The notes: a model not told the origin generated them from the letters alone. Counted from the stretch's first letter, positions 46,401 to 55,384 are shown. The stretch: 64,000 nt of DNA from Streptomyces collinus Tu 365 (GCF_000444875.1 NC_021985.1:4298170-4362169); one strand, 5' to 3'. A program made the numbers and translations.

Positions 46401-47012
46401 GACCACGTCCAGGAAGTGACCTGAAAGCCGCGAGAGCAGCCGCCACTGACGGTCCATCCGGGACTGGGTGGCCCAGCCGATCAGCATCATGAAGACGGGG
46501 ATCAGTGGCAGGGTGCCCACGATGATGGCCGCCGAGACCCAGTCCTGGGTGACGATCCGCGCCAGTACGGCCACCGGGACGACCACCGCGAGCCCCAGCT
46601 GCGGCAGATAGCGGGCGAAGTAGTCGTCCAGGGCGTCGACGCCCCGGGTGGCCAGGTTCACCAGTGAGCCGGTCCGCTGCCCGCTCAGCCATCCGGGGCC
46701 CAGCAGTGCGGCACGCTCCATGAGCCGGCCCCGCAGCTCCGACTTCACCGCCGCGCTCGCCCGGTGCGCCGCCCGTTCGGTGAGCCACGCGATCGCCGCC
46801 CGGCCCACGGCCACGGCCCCGAGCAGCAGCAGGGGGGTACGCAGACCGGAGACCGGTTGCCCGTGCTGGAAGGCTCCGACCACCACCTCGGCGACGAGCA
46901 TCGCCTGGGCGATGACCAGCACGGCACCGAGGGCGCCCAGGGCGACGACCGCCACCAGGAAGAGGCGGGTGGCCCGGGCGTAGCGCAGAAGACGGGGATC
47001 GATCGGTTTCAC
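43428..47012 (-). CDS. cydCD: Fused CydDC thiol/haem ABC exporter
   Basis: Protein of 1194 residues containing two complete ABC exporter halves. Half one: membrane domain 1-310, Walker A GPSGAGKST, signature LSAGQRQRL, Walker B RPVLLLDEPTAALD. Half two: membrane domain about 640-930, GPSGSGKTT, LSGGQRQRL, FPVLVLDEPAEHLD. An Ala/Pro-rich linker joins them near 560-640. CydDC exports cysteine/glutathione and is required to assemble cytochrome bd, whose genes lie just upstream. The GTG start lies inside a parS site. In most bacteria cydC and cydD are separate; fusion is usual in Streptomyces. Confidence 0.95.
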   Translation of the reverse strand: MKPIDPRLLRYARATRLFLVAVVALGALGAVLVIAQAMLVAEVVVGAFQHGQPVSGLRTPLLLLGAVAVGRAAIAWLTERAAHRASAAVKSELRGRLMERAALLGPGWLSGQRTGSLVNLATRGVDALDDYFARYLPQLGLAVVVPVAVLARIVTQDWVSAAIIVGTLPLIPVFMMLIGWATQSRMDRQWRLLSRLSGHFLDVVAGLPTLKVFGRAKAQAESIRRITGEYRQATMRTLRIAFLSSFALELLATLSVALVAVTIGMRLVHGDMDLSIGLVILILAPEAYLPLRQVGAQYHAAAEGLAAAEEIFAVLETPVPASGTGAVPAGPVAFDDVTVRYPGRSADAVTGVSFAVEPGETVALVGPSGAGKSTLVNTLLGFVRPTEGRVRIGGTDLADLDLDIWRSRVAWVPQRPHLYAGTIAENVRLARPGADDAAVRRALADAGALEFVDGLPEGADTVLGEDGAGLSAGQRQRLALARAFLADRPVLLLDEPTAALDGATEAEVVAAVRRLAVGRTVLLVVHRPALLDVADRVVRLPLPTARVLGPAGAEPAATASATAVPVTTEPGGPRTSAAVAVRPDGTAARALRASAADGPAEDGPCPGVTAPRRRVLARVRESAGSRRGRLLLALLLGSLALGSAVGLMATSGWLISRASQQPPVLYLMVAVTATRAFGIGRAVFRYTERLVSHEAVLRMLADTRVAVYRRLERLAPAGLRTTRRGDLLSRLVADVDAFQDYWLRWLLPAGVAVVVSAGSVAFTTWLLPEAGAALAAGLLAAGVGVPLVTAAAARRTERRLAPARGVLATRVTDLLTGTAELTVAGALPARTAAALRADGTLTRIASRSAAVTALGDGLTALLSGLTVTATALLAAQAVAAGRLAGVATAVVVLTPLAAFEAVLGLPLAVRHRQRVRHSAERVYEVLDAPEPVREPARPRQAPAVPFPVVLGGLTARYPGQHREALAGVDLTLEQGRRIAVVGPSGSGKTTLAQVLLRFLDPGAGSYTLAGVDACALAGDDVRRLVGLCAQDAHLFDSSVRENLLLARKDADEADLRDALDRARLLEWVDGLPDGLDTLVGEHGARLSGGQRQRLALARALLADFPVLVLDEPAEHLDLPTADALTADLLAATEGRTTLLITHRLAGLEAVDEVVVLDAGRVVQRGPYAELAVVDGPLRTMARRERAAESLMGAR

Positions 47013-47019
47013 GTGAAAC
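47006..47019. other. parS site over the cydCD start codon
   Basis: Perfect GTTTCACGTGAAAC. The cydCD GTG start and second codon lie within it, so ParB binding could affect access to the start region. Confidence 0.88.
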
Positions 47020-47042
47020 AGGCCCTTCGGTCCAGAGGGTGT

Positions 47043-47056
47043 GTTTCACGTGAAAC
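47043..47056. other. parS site between cydB and cydCD
   Basis: Perfect GTTTCACGTGAAAC with symmetric flanks extending to GTGTTTCACGTGAAACAC. It is 37 bases from the parS site at 47006. Confidence 0.9.
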
Positions 47057-47071
47057 ACACCCTCGGCGGAC

Positions 47072-48091
47072 TCAGTGTGCGGCGCCGGCGGCAGCCTCAG
47101 GCGCGATGTGCTGCGTACCGATCCGCTTGCGGAACACCCAGTAGGTCCAGCCCTGATAGAGCAGGACGAGCGGAGTGGCGATCGCCGCGCACCACGTCAT
47201 GATCTTCAGCGTGTACGGGCTCGACGAGGCGTTGGTGACCGTCAGGCTCCAGTCCCCGTTGAGCGTGGACGGCATGACGTTCGGGAAGAGCGACAGGAAG
47301 AGCATCGCCACTGAGGCAACGATGGTCACGCCGGACAGGGCGAACGACCAGCCCTCGCGCCCCAGCTGGTTGGCCACCAGAGCGGCCGCCAGGGCGGCGA
47401 CCGCGACGATCAGGGCCACCAGGCTCTTGCCGTCACCGCTGTCCGCCTGGGTCCACAGCAGGAACCCGAGCACCAGCACCGCCGTGACGAGACCGACCCG
47501 CAGCGCCAGCTTCCGGGCCCGCACCCGGATGTCCCCGACCGTCTTCAGCGCCGTGAACACCGCTCCGTGGAAGGTGAACAGCGTGAGCGTCACCAGGCCG
47601 CCGAGCAGCGCGTGGGGGTTGAGCAGGTCCCCGACGGTGCCGACGTACTCGAAGTTCCGGTCGATCTTCACGCCCCCCACGATGTTCCCGAAGGCCACTC
47701 CCCACAGGAACGCCGGGATGAGCGAGGTCCAGAAGATGGCCGTCTCCCAGTTGCGTTGCCAGTTCTCCTCGGGCCGCTTAGCCCGGTACTCGAAGGCCAC
47801 GCCCCGCACGATCAGGCAGACCAGGATGGCCAGGAGCGGCAGGTAGAAGCCGGAGAAGAGGGTGGCGTACCACTCCGGGAAGGCCGCGAAGGTGGCGCCA
47901 CCCGCGGTGAGCAGCCAGACCTCGTTGCCGTCCCAGACGGGGCCGATCGTGTTGATCAGCACCCGGCGCTCGGGCCGGTTGCGGGCGAGCAGCTTGGTGA
48001 GGACACCCACCCCGAAGTCGAAGCCCTCCAGGAAGAAGTAGCCGGTCCACAGGACGGCGATCAGGACGAACCAGACGTCGTGAAGTTCCAT
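47072..48091 (-). CDS. cydB: Cytochrome bd ubiquinol/menaquinol oxidase subunit II
   Basis: Protein of 339 residues with about nine membrane helices. The N-terminus MELHDVWFVLIAVLWTGYFF and FEGFDFGVGVL-type segment are typical of CydB. It forms the membrane oxidase with CydA, reducing oxygen to water at low oxygen tension. It lies 15 bases downstream of cydA and upstream of cydCD with two parS sites in the gap. Control by the Rex site before cydA is expected. Confidence 0.95.
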   Translation of the reverse strand: MELHDVWFVLIAVLWTGYFFLEGFDFGVGVLTKLLARNRPERRVLINTIGPVWDGNEVWLLTAGGATFAAFPEWYATLFSGFYLPLLAILVCLIVRGVAFEYRAKRPEENWQRNWETAIFWTSLIPAFLWGVAFGNIVGGVKIDRNFEYVGTVGDLLNPHALLGGLVTLTLFTFHGAVFTALKTVGDIRVRARKLALRVGLVTAVLVLGFLLWTQADSGDGKSLVALIVAVAALAAALVANQLGREGWSFALSGVTIVASVAMLFLSLFPNVMPSTLNGDWSLTVTNASSSPYTLKIMTWCAAIATPLVLLYQGWTYWVFRKRIGTQHIAPEAAAGAAH

Positions 48092-48106
48092 GACTGTCCC
48101 CTCGGC

Positions 48107-49615
48107 CTAGTACGAGAAGGCCATCGGCTTGTCGGCGTCACGTGTGTCGCCGCCGATCTTCGTGGGCGGATTGAGGTCGGCTTCGGTCAGCTCGGGCGGG
48201 CCCGCCTTGACGTACTTCGCGAGGAGCTTGACCTCGACGACCGCGAGGATGGCGTACAGCGAGGTCAGGACGATCATCGAGGTGAGGACCTCGCCCTGGG
48301 AGACACCGGGGGAGACGGCCTGCCGGGTCTGCAGCACGCCGTAGACGGCCCACGGCTGGCGGCCCATCTCGGTGAAGATCCACCCCCAGGAGTTGGCGAT
48401 CAGCGGGAAGGCCAGGGTCCAGACCGCGATGCGCCAGTACCAGGTGGTGAGCGTCGGGGCGAGTGCCTTGTCCCGGAACAGGACCAGGTGCGGCACCTCG
48501 TCGTCGGCGACCCTCAGGTGCTGCGGCAGCAGGAACTTCTTGCGGGTCAGCCAGAGGCCGGCCAGGCCGATCCCGAAGGAGGCCATACCGAAGCCGATCA
48601 TCCAGCGGAAGCCCCAGAAGGCGACCGGGATGTTGGGCCGGTAGTCGCCGGGCCCGAACTTCTGCTGTTCGGCCTTGTTGACGTCGTTGATGCCGGGCAC
48701 GTACGAGTGGAGGTTGTCGTCGGCGAGGAAGGACAGCAGGCCCGGGATCTCGATGGCCACGCTGTTGTGGCCCTTGTCGACGTCGCCGTAGGCGAAGATC
48801 GAGAACGGCGCGGGCTTCTGGCCGTCCCACAGCGCCTCGGCGGCCGCCATCTTCATCGGCTGCTGCTTGAACATCACCTTGCCGAGCACGTCACCGCTGA
48901 CCGCGGTGAGCAGACCCGCGATGACGACCGTGATCAGGCCCAGCCGCAGCGAGGTCTTCATCTCCCGAACGTGCCGCTTGCGGGCCAGGTGGTAGGCCGA
49001 GACACCCACCATGAAGGCACCGCCGGTCAGGAAGGCCGCGGAGAGGGTGTGGAAGGCCTGGCTGAGCGCGGTGTTCTGGGTCAGTACGGCCCAGAAGTCG
49101 GTCAGCTCGGCACGGCCCTTCGCCCTGTCGATCTTGTATCCGACGGGGTGCTGCATCCAGGAGTTGGCCGCCAGGATGAAGTACGCCGACAGGACCGTGC
49201 CGATCGAGACCATCCAGATGCAGGCGAGGTGGATCCTCTTCGGCAGCTTGTCCCAGCCGAAGATCCACAGTCCGATGAAGGTGGACTCGAAGAAGAACGC
49301 GATCAGCGCCTCGAAGGCGAGCGGGGCACCGAAGATGTCGCCGACGAAGCGCGAGTAGTCCGACCAGTTCATGCCGAACTGGAACTCCTGGACGATGCCG
49401 GTGACCACGCCCATGGCGATGTTGATCAGGAAGAGCTTGCCCCAGAACTTGGTCGCCCTGAGGTACTTCTCCTTCTCCGTGCGGACCCAGGCCGTCTGCA
49501 GCCCGGCCGTGAGAGCGGCCAGAGAGATCGTCAGGGGGACGAACAGGAAGTGGTAGACGGTGGTGATGCCGAACTGCCAGCGCGCCAGTGTCTCCGGCGC
49601 CAATGCCAATTCCAC
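48107..49615 (-). CDS. cydA: Cytochrome bd oxidase subunit I
   Basis: Protein of 502 residues with nine or so membrane helices. FGITTVYHFLFVPLTISLAA contains the haem-ligand His region; GRQPWAVYGVLQTRQAVSPG carries the conserved GRQPW quinol motif. The Q loop is short, as in actinobacterial members. It contains haems b558, b595 and d. First gene of the cydAB-CD operon, with a Rex operator 41-65 bases upstream for NADH/NAD-responsive repression. Confidence 0.96.
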   Translation of the reverse strand: MELALAPETLARWQFGITTVYHFLFVPLTISLAALTAGLQTAWVRTEKEKYLRATKFWGKLFLINIAMGVVTGIVQEFQFGMNWSDYSRFVGDIFGAPLAFEALIAFFFESTFIGLWIFGWDKLPKRIHLACIWMVSIGTVLSAYFILAANSWMQHPVGYKIDRAKGRAELTDFWAVLTQNTALSQAFHTLSAAFLTGGAFMVGVSAYHLARKRHVREMKTSLRLGLITVVIAGLLTAVSGDVLGKVMFKQQPMKMAAAEALWDGQKPAPFSIFAYGDVDKGHNSVAIEIPGLLSFLADDNLHSYVPGINDVNKAEQQKFGPGDYRPNIPVAFWGFRWMIGFGMASFGIGLAGLWLTRKKFLLPQHLRVADDEVPHLVLFRDKALAPTLTTWYWRIAVWTLAFPLIANSWGWIFTEMGRQPWAVYGVLQTRQAVSPGVSQGEVLTSMIVLTSLYAILAVVEVKLLAKYVKAGPPELTEADLNPPTKIGGDTRDADKPMAFSY

Positions 49616-49655
49616 GTCGTCAGCTCCTTACCTCGCCAGGGGGTGGCAGGCCCGC

Positions 49656-49680
49656 TTGTGAATGCGTTCACATTCACAAG
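49656..49680. promoter_or_regulatory. Rex operator (ROP) of the cyd operon
   Basis: TGTGAATGCGTTCACA (49657-49672) has perfect 6-base arms, and the second arm overlaps a further TTCACAAG half, giving a compound site almost identical to the Rex site known upstream of S. coelicolor cydA. Rex releases DNA when NADH is high, inducing cydAB under oxygen limitation. Confidence 0.88.
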
Positions 49681-49783
49681 CCATTATGACCTACTGATTT
49701 TCGGTCCGGAAGGGTGGGGGGGTGCTAACGCCATGACGTCAGTGCCTTGGCAGCGACTTCAACATCTTGTTGAATTGCGCGCC

Positions 49784-50158
49784 ATGCAGATACGGATCTC
49801 CTGGCCCTCGGGGCACCTCACCGCGACCTTGAACGACACACCGACCGCACAGGCCCTCGCCAAGGCGCTGCCGCTCTCCTCCACCGCTTACACATGGGGC
49901 ATGGAGGTCTATTTCGACACAGGTGTCGCTGTTTCACGTGAAACGGACGCCCGGGAGGTCGTGGAGCCGGGCACCGTGGCGTTCTGGACGGACGGGGACT
50001 CCCTCGCGCTCCCCTATGGGCCCACGCCCATCTCACGGGGCGACGAGTGCCGGCTGGCAAGCCCGTGCAACGTCCTCGGGCAGGTGGACGGGGACGCCCA
50101 GATCCTGGCGACGGTGCGCGCGGGCGATCCCGTACGCGTCGAGTCGGTGGACGAGTAA
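49784..50158 (+). CDS. Cyclophilin-like fold protein
   Basis: Protein of 124 residues. IRISWPSGHLTATLNDTPTA, ALPLSSTAYTWGMEVYF, and PGTVAFWTDGDSLALPYGPT match the small cyclophilin-like family (DUF3830/AfsR-type annotations vary); no catalytic activity is established. A perfect parS site lies in the coding sequence and encodes VSRET. Start ATG 49784 gives the conserved N-terminus. It is divergent from cydA, whose Rex site lies about 100 bases upstream, and convergent with hisC. Confidence 0.75.
   Translation: MQIRISWPSGHLTATLNDTPTAQALAKALPLSSTAYTWGMEVYFDTGVAVSRETDAREVVEPGTVAFWTDGDSLALPYGPTPISRGDECRLASPCNVLGQVDGDAQILATVRAGDPVRVESVDE
49931..49944. other. parS site within the cyclophilin-like gene
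   Basis: Perfect GTTTCACGTGAAAC, translated in frame as VSRET. Confidence 0.9.
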
Positions 50159-50179
50159 GGCCCCGCACCAGGCGGGGCC
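50159..50179. terminator. Bidirectional terminator between cyclophilin-like gene and hisC
   Basis: GGCCCCGC, loop ACCAG, GCGGGGCC, immediately after the TAA stop of the rightward gene. Confidence 0.8.
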
Positions 50180-50228
50180 CTCCTCCGAACCGCTACGGGA
50201 ATCTCTCACGGCACCCCCGCAGCTCTCC

Positions 50229-51308
50229 TCAGATCTCCTTGCGGAACGCTTCCGCCACCTTCAGGAAGATGTCGTTCGCCTCGGTCTCCCCGACCGTCAC
50301 CCGCACACCCTCACCGGGGAACGGCCGCACGACCACACCGTGCTCCTCACAGGCAGCGGCGAAGGCGACCGTGCGCTCCCCCAGCCGCAGCCACACGAAG
50401 TTGGCCTGAGTCTCGGGTACCGTCCAGCCCTGCGCGCGCAGCGCGTCCACCACGCGCGTGCGCTCGCACACCAGCGAGCCGACCCGGCCCAGCAGTTCGT
50501 CCTCGGCCCGCAGGGAGGCGATGGCCGCCTCCTGCGCGAGCTGACTGACACCGAACGGCACCGCCGTCTTGCGCAGCGCCGCCGCCACCGGCTCGTGCGC
50601 GATGGCGAAACCGACCCGCAGACCGGCGAGGCCGTACGCCTTGGAGAAGGTGCGCAGGACACAGACGTTGGGCCGCTCCCGGTACAGCTCCACGCCGTCG
50701 GGCACCTCGGGGTCGCGGATGAACTCCCGGTACGCCTCGTCCAGCACCACCAGCACATCGCTGGGCACCCGGTCGAGGAACCGCTCCAGTTCGGCCCGCC
50801 GCACCACCGTGCCGGTCGGGTTGTTGGGGTTGCAGACGAAGATCAGACGCGTGCGGTCGGTGATCGCGGCCGCCATCGCGTCCAGGTCGTGCACATCGCC
50901 CGGCGTCAGCGGGACCTGCACCGAGCGGGCACCGCTGACCTGCGTGATGATCGGGTACGCCTCGAAGGACCGCCAGGCGTACATCACCTCGTCGCCCGGA
51001 CCGCTCGTCGCCTGGATCAGCTGCTGGGCCACCCCGACCGAGCCGGTACCGGTGGCCAGGTGGGAGAGCGGGACGCCGAAGCGGTCCGACAGCTCGTTCA
51101 TCAGCCCGGTGCATGCCATGTCCGGGTATCGGTTGAAGTCGCAGGCGGCCGTCGTCACCCTCTCCAGCACCCCGGGCAGCGGCGGATAGGGATTCTCGTT
51201 GGAGGACAGCTTGTAGGCGACCGGCCCGCCGGCCGCGGCGGGCTTGCCCGGCTTGTAGGTGGGGATACCCTCCAGCTCGGCGCGCAGCTTCGGGCTCGTC
51301 TCGCTCAC
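50229..51308 (-). CDS. hisC: Histidinol-phosphate aminotransferase (HisC family)
   Basis: PLP enzyme of 359 residues. The lysine is in LRTFSKAYGLAGLRVGFAIA, with VAYKLSSNENPYPPLPG near the start, FVCNPNNPTGTVV and VVLDEAYREF. GTG 51308 follows GAGGAGGACTGCG. It is not beside other his genes, so it may be a paralogue; related enzymes transaminate aromatic keto acids, and phenylalanine aminotransferase is an alternative. It is divergent from the LacI gene. Confidence 0.88.
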   Translation of the reverse strand: MSETSPKLRAELEGIPTYKPGKPAAAGGPVAYKLSSNENPYPPLPGVLERVTTAACDFNRYPDMACTGLMNELSDRFGVPLSHLATGTGSVGVAQQLIQATSGPGDEVMYAWRSFEAYPIITQVSGARSVQVPLTPGDVHDLDAMAAAITDRTRLIFVCNPNNPTGTVVRRAELERFLDRVPSDVLVVLDEAYREFIRDPEVPDGVELYRERPNVCVLRTFSKAYGLAGLRVGFAIAHEPVAAALRKTAVPFGVSQLAQEAAIASLRAEDELLGRVGSLVCERTRVVDALRAQGWTVPETQANFVWLRLGERTVAFAAACEEHGVVVRPFPGEGVRVTVGETEANDIFLKVAEAFRKEI

Positions 51309-51736
51309 CGCAGTCCTCCTCGCGACCACCGGCGGACCGTCAACGCCGCCGGCTTCCAATACTGCTCACCTTATGAGGATTCGGCGCCCGTGCGAACAGG
51401 TGCGGGACAGCAAGAGGTGAACCTCATGCGCCCCACCGGCATCACGGGCATCACCACCCGAAGGTGTACGTATCGGGGGCGCTCTCTACATATATCTACG
51501 CGCCGGTGGCTCGCGCCGTAGCGCGCATCACCCGTGAAGGTGAGTTGAGACCTCTTCGAGACATCCGGCACTTGGCAGGCCCATGCGCGTCGACACAACA
51601 CGACCTCGCATGAAAGCACTCAAGTGCCTTGTTTTCTTAGGTAGTTGACCCGGTATAGCCATGCAGAAACGTGCCTGTCAACGCCTGCATATGCGTCCGC
51701 CCTACCCCACCGCATGAGCCCTACTATCGGCTCGCC
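51309..51736. other. Divergent intergenic region hisC/LacI
   Basis: About 430 bases without a credible gene. AT-rich patches occur at about 51490-51510 (CTCTACATATATCTACGCG). TACTAT nine bases before the LacI start is a good -10 for a leaderless message. TTGACC at about 51646 may be a -35. Confidence 0.5.
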
Positions 51737-52849
51737 ATGACAGCAGCAGGGAAGCACCAGGTGAGCCGCGCGGAAACCTCACGTCGAGGCAGTCGGCCGG
51801 GCCGGGCAGGCATCAGAGACGTCGCCGCCGCCGCCGGGGTCTCCATCACGACCGTCTCCGACGCCCTCAACGGCAAGGGCCGGCTCCCGGATGCCACCCG
51901 GCGCCACGTGCGGGAGGTGGCCGACCGGCTGGGGTACCGCCCCTCGGCCGCCGCCCGCACGCTCCGTACCGGCAAGTCCGGGCTGATCGGCCTGACCGTG
52001 ACGACGTACGGGGATGAACCTTTCACCTTCACCGAGTTCGCCTACTTCGCCGAGATGGCCCGGGCCGCCACCTCCGCGGCGCTGGCCCGCGGCTACGCCC
52101 TGGTCATCCTGCCCGCGACCTCGCGGCACGACGTGTGGTCGAACGTGGCGCTGGACGGCACGGTCGTCATCGACCCCTCCGACCAGGACCCGGTGGTCAG
52201 CGAACTGGTCCGGCAGGGGCTTCCGGTCGTCTCCGACGGGCGCCCGGCCGGCACCCTGCCGGTCACCGCCTGGGTCGACAACGACCACGAGGCCGCCGTC
52301 CTCGGCATCCTGGACCACCTCGCCGCCGCGGGCGCCCGCCGGATCGGCCTGCTCACCGGCACGACGACGGACACCTACACCCACCTGTCGACCACCGCCT
52401 ACCTGCACTGGTGCGAGCGTGTCGGCCAGGACCCGGTCTACGAGGCCTATCCGGCCCACGACCCGTGCGCGGGCGCCGTCGCCGCCGACCGGCTGCTCGC
52501 CCGCCCCGACCGGCCCGACGCCGTCTACGGCCTGTTCGACCCCAACGGCACCGACCTGCTCGCCGCCGCCCGCCGCTACGGCCTGCGCGTCCCGGAGGAC
52601 CTGCTGCTGGTCTGCTGCAGCGAGTCCACCGTGTACGCCAACACCGAGCCGCCCATCACCACCCTCTCGCTGAAGCCGCGCCGGATCGGCACGGCGGTCG
52701 TGCAGCTCCTCATCGACGCCATCGAGGGCGTCGAGTCGGACCACACCGTCGAGCAGGTGATACCGACGGAGCTGATCGTGCGTACCTCGTCCCAGCGACG
52801 CCCCCCGCGCACGACGGTCAGCCCGCCGCGGACTCCCGAGAAGGGCTAG
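51737..52849 (+). CDS. LacI-family transcriptional regulator
   Basis: Protein of 370 residues. HTH IRDVAAAAGVSITTVSDALN with the hinge DRLGYRPSAAARTLRTG, then a periplasmic-binding-like effector domain (VWSNVALDGTVVIDPSDQDP; ITTLSLKPRRIGTAVVQLLI). It carries an unusual Asp in VSDALN where LacI proteins usually have R. No sugar transport or catabolic gene is adjacent, so its regulon is elsewhere. Start ATG 51737 with no ribosome site, likely leaderless. Confidence 0.88.
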   Translation: MTAAGKHQVSRAETSRRGSRPGRAGIRDVAAAAGVSITTVSDALNGKGRLPDATRRHVREVADRLGYRPSAAARTLRTGKSGLIGLTVTTYGDEPFTFTEFAYFAEMARAATSAALARGYALVILPATSRHDVWSNVALDGTVVIDPSDQDPVVSELVRQGLPVVSDGRPAGTLPVTAWVDNDHEAAVLGILDHLAAAGARRIGLLTGTTTDTYTHLSTTAYLHWCERVGQDPVYEAYPAHDPCAGAVAADRLLARPDRPDAVYGLFDPNGTDLLAAARRYGLRVPEDLLLVCCSESTVYANTEPPITTLSLKPRRIGTAVVQLLIDAIEGVESDHTVEQVIPTELIVRTSSQRRPPRTTVSPPRTPEKG

Positions 52850-53147
52850 CGCGGTCTCCCGGCGACGGACGGGGCGCCCGGACCGAGCACCGCACGCCCC
52901 GTCCGCGCGCCCTCGCACCACGCGCCGACCGCCGCACCCGCACGGCCGACACGTCCCGGGCCACCGGTAGAACCCCTGCCCAAACGGGGCGAAAGCCGCG
53001 GCGAACCGGAGTCCTGTTCCGATTCACCACCCCTGGGTCATCACACGGCGCTACGCGCATTCCTATGATGGGCGCACGACACCGCGGGGCCGCTGCGACC
53101 AGGCAGTCCGGAGCGGTGCAGCTGCGGCGCGATGGTGGAGGGGTCTG
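52850..53147. other. Intergenic region before the metallophosphoesterase gene
   Basis: About 300 bases with no gene. TATGAT at 53064-53069 is a good -10 element for the downstream gene. Confidence 0.45.
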
Positions 53148-54227
53148 ATGACTCAGGGGGCCGGTCAGGGACCCGAGGTGGAGCGGACGGCGACGTTGCG
53201 CGACTTCCGGGTACCCGCGTACGTCCACGAGACCGGTCCGTACGTCCACGAGCTGCCCGGCGACACCGCCCCCGTCGTGGACGAGGCCTATCCCGAGGGC
53301 TACACGCCCACCCAGCGCGACCTGCCCGTCATCAACCGCGGCGACACCCTCCAGGTGCCCGTGGAGCCGGCCGCCGCGGCCCCCGCCCCGGTGGCCGCGA
53401 CCGGCCCAGGCCCGCTCTACGTCGTCGGCGACGTCCACGGCTACCTGGACGAACTGATGGCCGCCCTGCGGGAGAAGGGCCTGATCGACACGGCAGGCCA
53501 GTGGTGCGCGGGCACCGCCCGGCTGTGGTTCCTCGGCGACTTCACCGACCGCGGCCCCGACGGCATCGGCGTCATCGACCTGGTGATGCGGCTGTCCGCC
53601 GAGGCGGCCGCGGCCGGCGGCTACTGCAAGGCCCTCATGGGCAACCACGAGCTGCTGCTGCTCGGCGCCAAGCGGTTCGGCGACACGCCCGTCAACTCCG
53701 GCGCGGGCACCGCCACCTTCCAGGCGGCCTGGCTGCTCAACGGCGGCCAGAAGACCGACATGGACCGCCTCCAGGACCACCACCTGCAGTGGATGGCCCG
53801 CCTCGACGCCGTCGAGGAGGTGGACGGCTACCTGCTGGTCCACTCCGACACCACCGCCTACCTCGACTACGGCGACTCGATCGAGGCGGTCAACGACACC
53901 GTCCGCGAGACCCTGACCCGCAACGACGCCGACGAGGTCTGGGACCTGTTCCGCAAGTTCACCAAGCGCTTCTCCTTCCGCGACGAGGGCGGCGCCGACG
54001 CCGTGCGCTCCCTGCTCGACATGTACGGCGGCACCCGCGTCGTCCACGGCCACAGCCCCATTCCGTACCTGCTCGGCGAGGTGGGCTCCGAGGACGACAC
54101 CGAGGAGGGCGGCGACCCCGTCGTCGTGGGCCCCCACGTCTACGCCGAGGGACTGGCCATCGCCATGGACGGCGGCGTCACCATGGCCGGAAAACTGCTG
54201 GTCCAGCAACTTCCCCTGGACGCCTGA
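53148..54227 (+). CDS. Calcineurin-like metallophosphoesterase
   Basis: Protein of 359 residues. The five signature motifs are present: GDVHGYLDE (about 97), GDFTDRG (about 128), GNHELLLLG (about 164), LLVHSDTT and HGHSPIPYL, which bind two metals. The first 85 residues are a Pro/Ala-rich, non-conserved leader. It resembles bis(5'-nucleosyl)-tetraphosphatase and Ser/Thr phosphatase-like enzymes; the substrate is unknown. GGAGGGG lies four bases ahead of the ATG. Confidence 0.87.
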   Translation: MTQGAGQGPEVERTATLRDFRVPAYVHETGPYVHELPGDTAPVVDEAYPEGYTPTQRDLPVINRGDTLQVPVEPAAAAPAPVAATGPGPLYVVGDVHGYLDELMAALREKGLIDTAGQWCAGTARLWFLGDFTDRGPDGIGVIDLVMRLSAEAAAAGGYCKALMGNHELLLLGAKRFGDTPVNSGAGTATFQAAWLLNGGQKTDMDRLQDHHLQWMARLDAVEEVDGYLLVHSDTTAYLDYGDSIEAVNDTVRETLTRNDADEVWDLFRKFTKRFSFRDEGGADAVRSLLDMYGGTRVVHGHSPIPYLLGEVGSEDDTEEGGDPVVVGPHVYAEGLAIAMDGGVTMAGKLLVQQLPLDA

Positions 54228-54412
54228 CGGTTCACCGGGCCCGCGGGCCCGGCCACATGCCCGCAGGTGGGTATGGTTTTTCCGCAAACCCCCTGTCACC
54301 GTGTGCCGTCACGGCTCTACCATCGGATTATCCGTAGCAGGCTCCCCTCCGTTTCTGCCCGACGGCTCGCCGGCGTGCGAGCCCCAGCCCTACGGAGCAT
54401 CGGGGGATGCAC

Positions 54413-55270
54413 ATGAACAGCGTTCCGCAGCACCTGCTGAGCGAGGACCGCCAGGAATTCGAGCGGATCCTCGATGAGGCGCTGCGCTCCGCCCCTCACC
54501 GACCGGAACTCGCCGCTGTCGGACAGCGGCTCAACCCCGAACAACTGCGCACCATGGCGCTGAACGCCACCGCGCTGATAGCGGCGGCCGCGGCGACCGA
54601 GTACCAGCACTACGTGAAGGCCCGGGAGGAACTGCGCCAGCCGGCGCCGGCCACCGCTCCCGCCGGCCGCGACTCCGTCCCCGCCGGCCCGGGCCCGGAC
54701 GCGCTCGGCCTGGCCGCCGGCCTCGGCGAGGCGGCCGAGACCACCGGCGCCGGGGCCATCGCCGTGATCGCGGTGCTGGCACCCGTCCTCGCCGGCACCG
54801 CCGCGGCGATCTTCCTGCTCGTCGGCTACATCCTGAAGATGCTGGACCCCGGCCAGGCCTTCGCCCGGACCATGCTCACCGCGGGCTGGACGTTCGGCGC
54901 CATGGCCGCGGCCGCGATCCTCGTCGCCGCGGTCGCCCTGCTGCTCACCGCCCTGCGCAACAAGGCCTCGGACGAGGCCGGGGCGCCCGGCGCGGTGAGC
55001 GAGGAAGTGGCCAGGGCCAGAGACGCCTGGCGCGAGGCGCTGCTGGAACGCGGCATCCTGCCGTTCCTGCGGGACGCGCTCGCCCAGCCCGACACGGTCG
55101 CCGTGCACCGCACCGCTCCCCAGCCTCCGACCGGCCGGATGCCGCGCCTCGGCTACGACCGGCCCGGCTTCAGCAGCCCCGACGACGGCTCCGCCTCCGG
55201 CCGTCCGAGTTTCACCAGTCCCGACTACACGAGCCCCGACTTCGGCGGCCCGGACCACCAGCCGGAATAG
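54413..55270 (+). CDS. Conserved membrane protein, function unknown
   Basis: Protein of 285 residues; GGGGGA five bases ahead of ATG 54413 decides the start over the ATG at 54407. A cytoplasmic N-terminal part (NPEQLRTMALNATALIAAAA) is followed by two membrane helices (AIAVIAVLAPVLAGTAAAIF and FGAMAAAAILVAAVALLLTA) and a C-terminal region ending in repeated SPD units (FTSPDYTSPDFGGPD). I do not recognise a family. It is a single gene before thiC on the opposite strand. Confidence 0.65.
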   Translation: MNSVPQHLLSEDRQEFERILDEALRSAPHRPELAAVGQRLNPEQLRTMALNATALIAAAAATEYQHYVKAREELRQPAPATAPAGRDSVPAGPGPDALGLAAGLGEAAETTGAGAIAVIAVLAPVLAGTAAAIFLLVGYILKMLDPGQAFARTMLTAGWTFGAMAAAAILVAAVALLLTALRNKASDEAGAPGAVSEEVARARDAWREALLERGILPFLRDALAQPDTVAVHRTAPQPPTGRMPRLGYDRPGFSSPDDGSASGRPSFTSPDYTSPDFGGPDHQPE

Positions 55271-55384
55271 CCCGCGGCTCGCGCCCCCGCCCAGGGGCGC
55301 GGGCCGAACGGGATTCCCCCAACCGCCCCGCGGCGGCGCCGCGTCCCGGGAGGCCCCGGAACCAGCGCCCGCCTCAGGACGGCG

